Shown piece by piece: positions 22,123-22,401 of a stretch of DNA of 22,401 nucleotides; positions within the stretch are counted from its first letter, which is position 1, and the number at the start of each line of letters is the position of its first letter. The stretch comes from Oscillospiraceae bacterium (GTDB lineage Bacteria > Bacillota > Clostridia > Oscillospirales > Oscillospiraceae). The DNA lies in the NCBI GenBank assembly GCA_017501805.1, contig JAFVWG010000026.1, positions 1 to 22,401 of the forward strand, written 5' to 3'. The position numbers were made by a program, and so were the translations under genes. The notes beneath the pieces were generated by a model. That model saw nothing but the letters and a program-made list of their open reading frames with translations, was not told the origin of the DNA and searched no databases.

Positions 22123-22401
22123 ATGAACAAAAACAACTTCTTTAAAACATCCAACCGCCGCGCGTTTGCGCTCGTCCTCGCGGCAGCGCTCGTGCTCGCC
22201 GTACTTTCCGGCTGCTCCGGAAGCGGACAGAAAGTCTCCTCCGAGGATGCGATCGCAAAATACGGCTCCGACACGATGAAGCTCTACATCTTAACATATA
22301 CCCCAACCCATTTCAAATTAATTTATTTCAGCATTTCTTCAATCTGCTTGCAGAACTCAATGGCTGCAGGCATATCGGTCATCGCAAGAAACGCAGTATC
22401 G
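22123..22401 (+). CDS. potD: Spermidine/putrescine-binding lipoprotein PotD, only the first ~55 codons recognisable
   Basis: A reading frame starts at ATG 22123 in the expected potD position. It encodes a signal peptide (FALVLAAALVLAVLSGC) with lipobox LSGC, so C31 would be lipidated, then a Ser/Gly linker and YGSDTMKLY, the typical run-up to the first strand of PotD. In PotD the next residues are normally NWGEY. Here the sequence changes after Y55 (base 22287) to ILTYTPTHFKL and on, with no resemblance to PotD, although the frame stays open to the window edge. The ribosome binding site is weak (AGCAGG). The recognisable gene therefore ends at about 22287, and the rest appears to be foreign, rearranged or wrongly joined sequence. 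Confidence 0.6.
   Translation, partial: MNKNNFFKTSNRRAFALVLAAALVLAVLSGCSGSGQKVSSEDAIAKYGSDTMKLYILTYTPTHFKLIYFSISSICLQNSMAAGISVIARNAVS
22323..22401 (-). CDS. Possible 3' end of an unrelated minus-strand gene
   Basis: Reading inwards from the right edge on the minus strand, a frame runs DTAFLAMTDMPAAIEFCKQI, then EEMLK and a TAA stop (22323-22325). It looks like a normal soluble protein C-terminus with an amphipathic helix. The underlying DNA is about 40% GC over 22291-22401, below the surrounding pot genes. I do not recognise the family. It cannot coexist with a real potD continuation over the same bases. Only 25 codons are visible. Confidence 0.35.
   Translation of the reverse strand, partial: DTAFLAMTDMPAAIEFCKQIEEMLK

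Noticed and set aside
21918..22274. A 118-codon minus-strand frame across the potC end and potD start
   Set aside because: It is antisense to a clear permease C-terminus and lipoprotein signal and has no features of its own.
1..22401. tRNA genes, rRNA, CRISPR arrays, prophage genes or a complete insertion sequence
   Set aside because: No cloverleaf, repeat-spacer pattern, integrase or transposase was found; the only hint of mobile DNA is the unexplained right-edge junction.

Overview
The window looks like a chromosomal segment from a Gram-positive Clostridia-type bacterium of fairly high GC, most likely an Oscillospirales/Ruminococcaceae-like gut lineage. The support is the gene set and order (hprK, murB, rapZ, yvcK/glmR, whiA, dnaE; der, plsY, gpsA; yceD, rpmF), an HPr kinase, zinc-binding forms of ribosomal proteins L28 and L32, consensus sigma-A promoters and strong AGGAGG-type ribosome binding sites. 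The species cannot be named from this sequence alone. No rRNA, tRNA, CRISPR array or complete insertion sequence was found.

Layout, left to right. (1) Positions 1-5071, minus strand: one operon reading leftwards from a promoter at 5042-5071. It encodes a lipoprotein with DxDGD-type repeats, an OmpR-family response regulator, a sensor histidine kinase, the DUF1385 membrane protein YqhQ and the start of prmC, which is cut by the window edge. (2) Positions 5085-12290, minus strand: the murB-rapZ-yvcK-whiA-dnaE operon, very tightly packed, from a promoter just upstream of murB. (3) Positions 12311-13339, minus strand: hprK with its own promoter and a strong terminator. (4) Positions 13379-13705, plus strand: rpmB (L28), divergent from hprK and closed by a terminator shared with the convergent gpsA. 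(5) Positions 13717-16799, minus strand: der-plsY-gpsA from a strong promoter. (6) Positions 16857-17708, minus strand: yceD-rpmF from a perfect-consensus promoter, ending in a terminator. (7) Positions 17794 to the right edge, plus strand: an RluA-type pseudouridine synthase coupled by an ATGA overlap to a spermidine/putrescine ABC transporter operon (potA, potB, potC, start of potD).

How the genes fit together. HprK, MurB, RapZ, YvcK and WhiA belong to the carbon-status, amino-sugar and cell-wall-precursor control module typical of Firmicutes. PlsY and GpsA are consecutive users of glycerol 3-phosphate in phospholipid synthesis. Der, L28, L32, YceD and the RluA-type enzyme concern ribosome assembly. 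PrmC methylates release factors.

The most unusual features are the following. PotA is 528 residues long: its C-terminal TOBE region is split by two tandem copies of a roughly 90-residue beta-rich module. The potD gene stops resembling PotD at about base 22288 and gives way to AT-richer sequence carrying the 3' end of an unrelated minus-strand reading frame, which could be an insertion, a rearrangement or an assembly junction. murB has an out-of-frame 20-codon upstream ORF occupying the only well-placed ribosome binding site. The lipoprotein/two-component cluster has no function I can assign.
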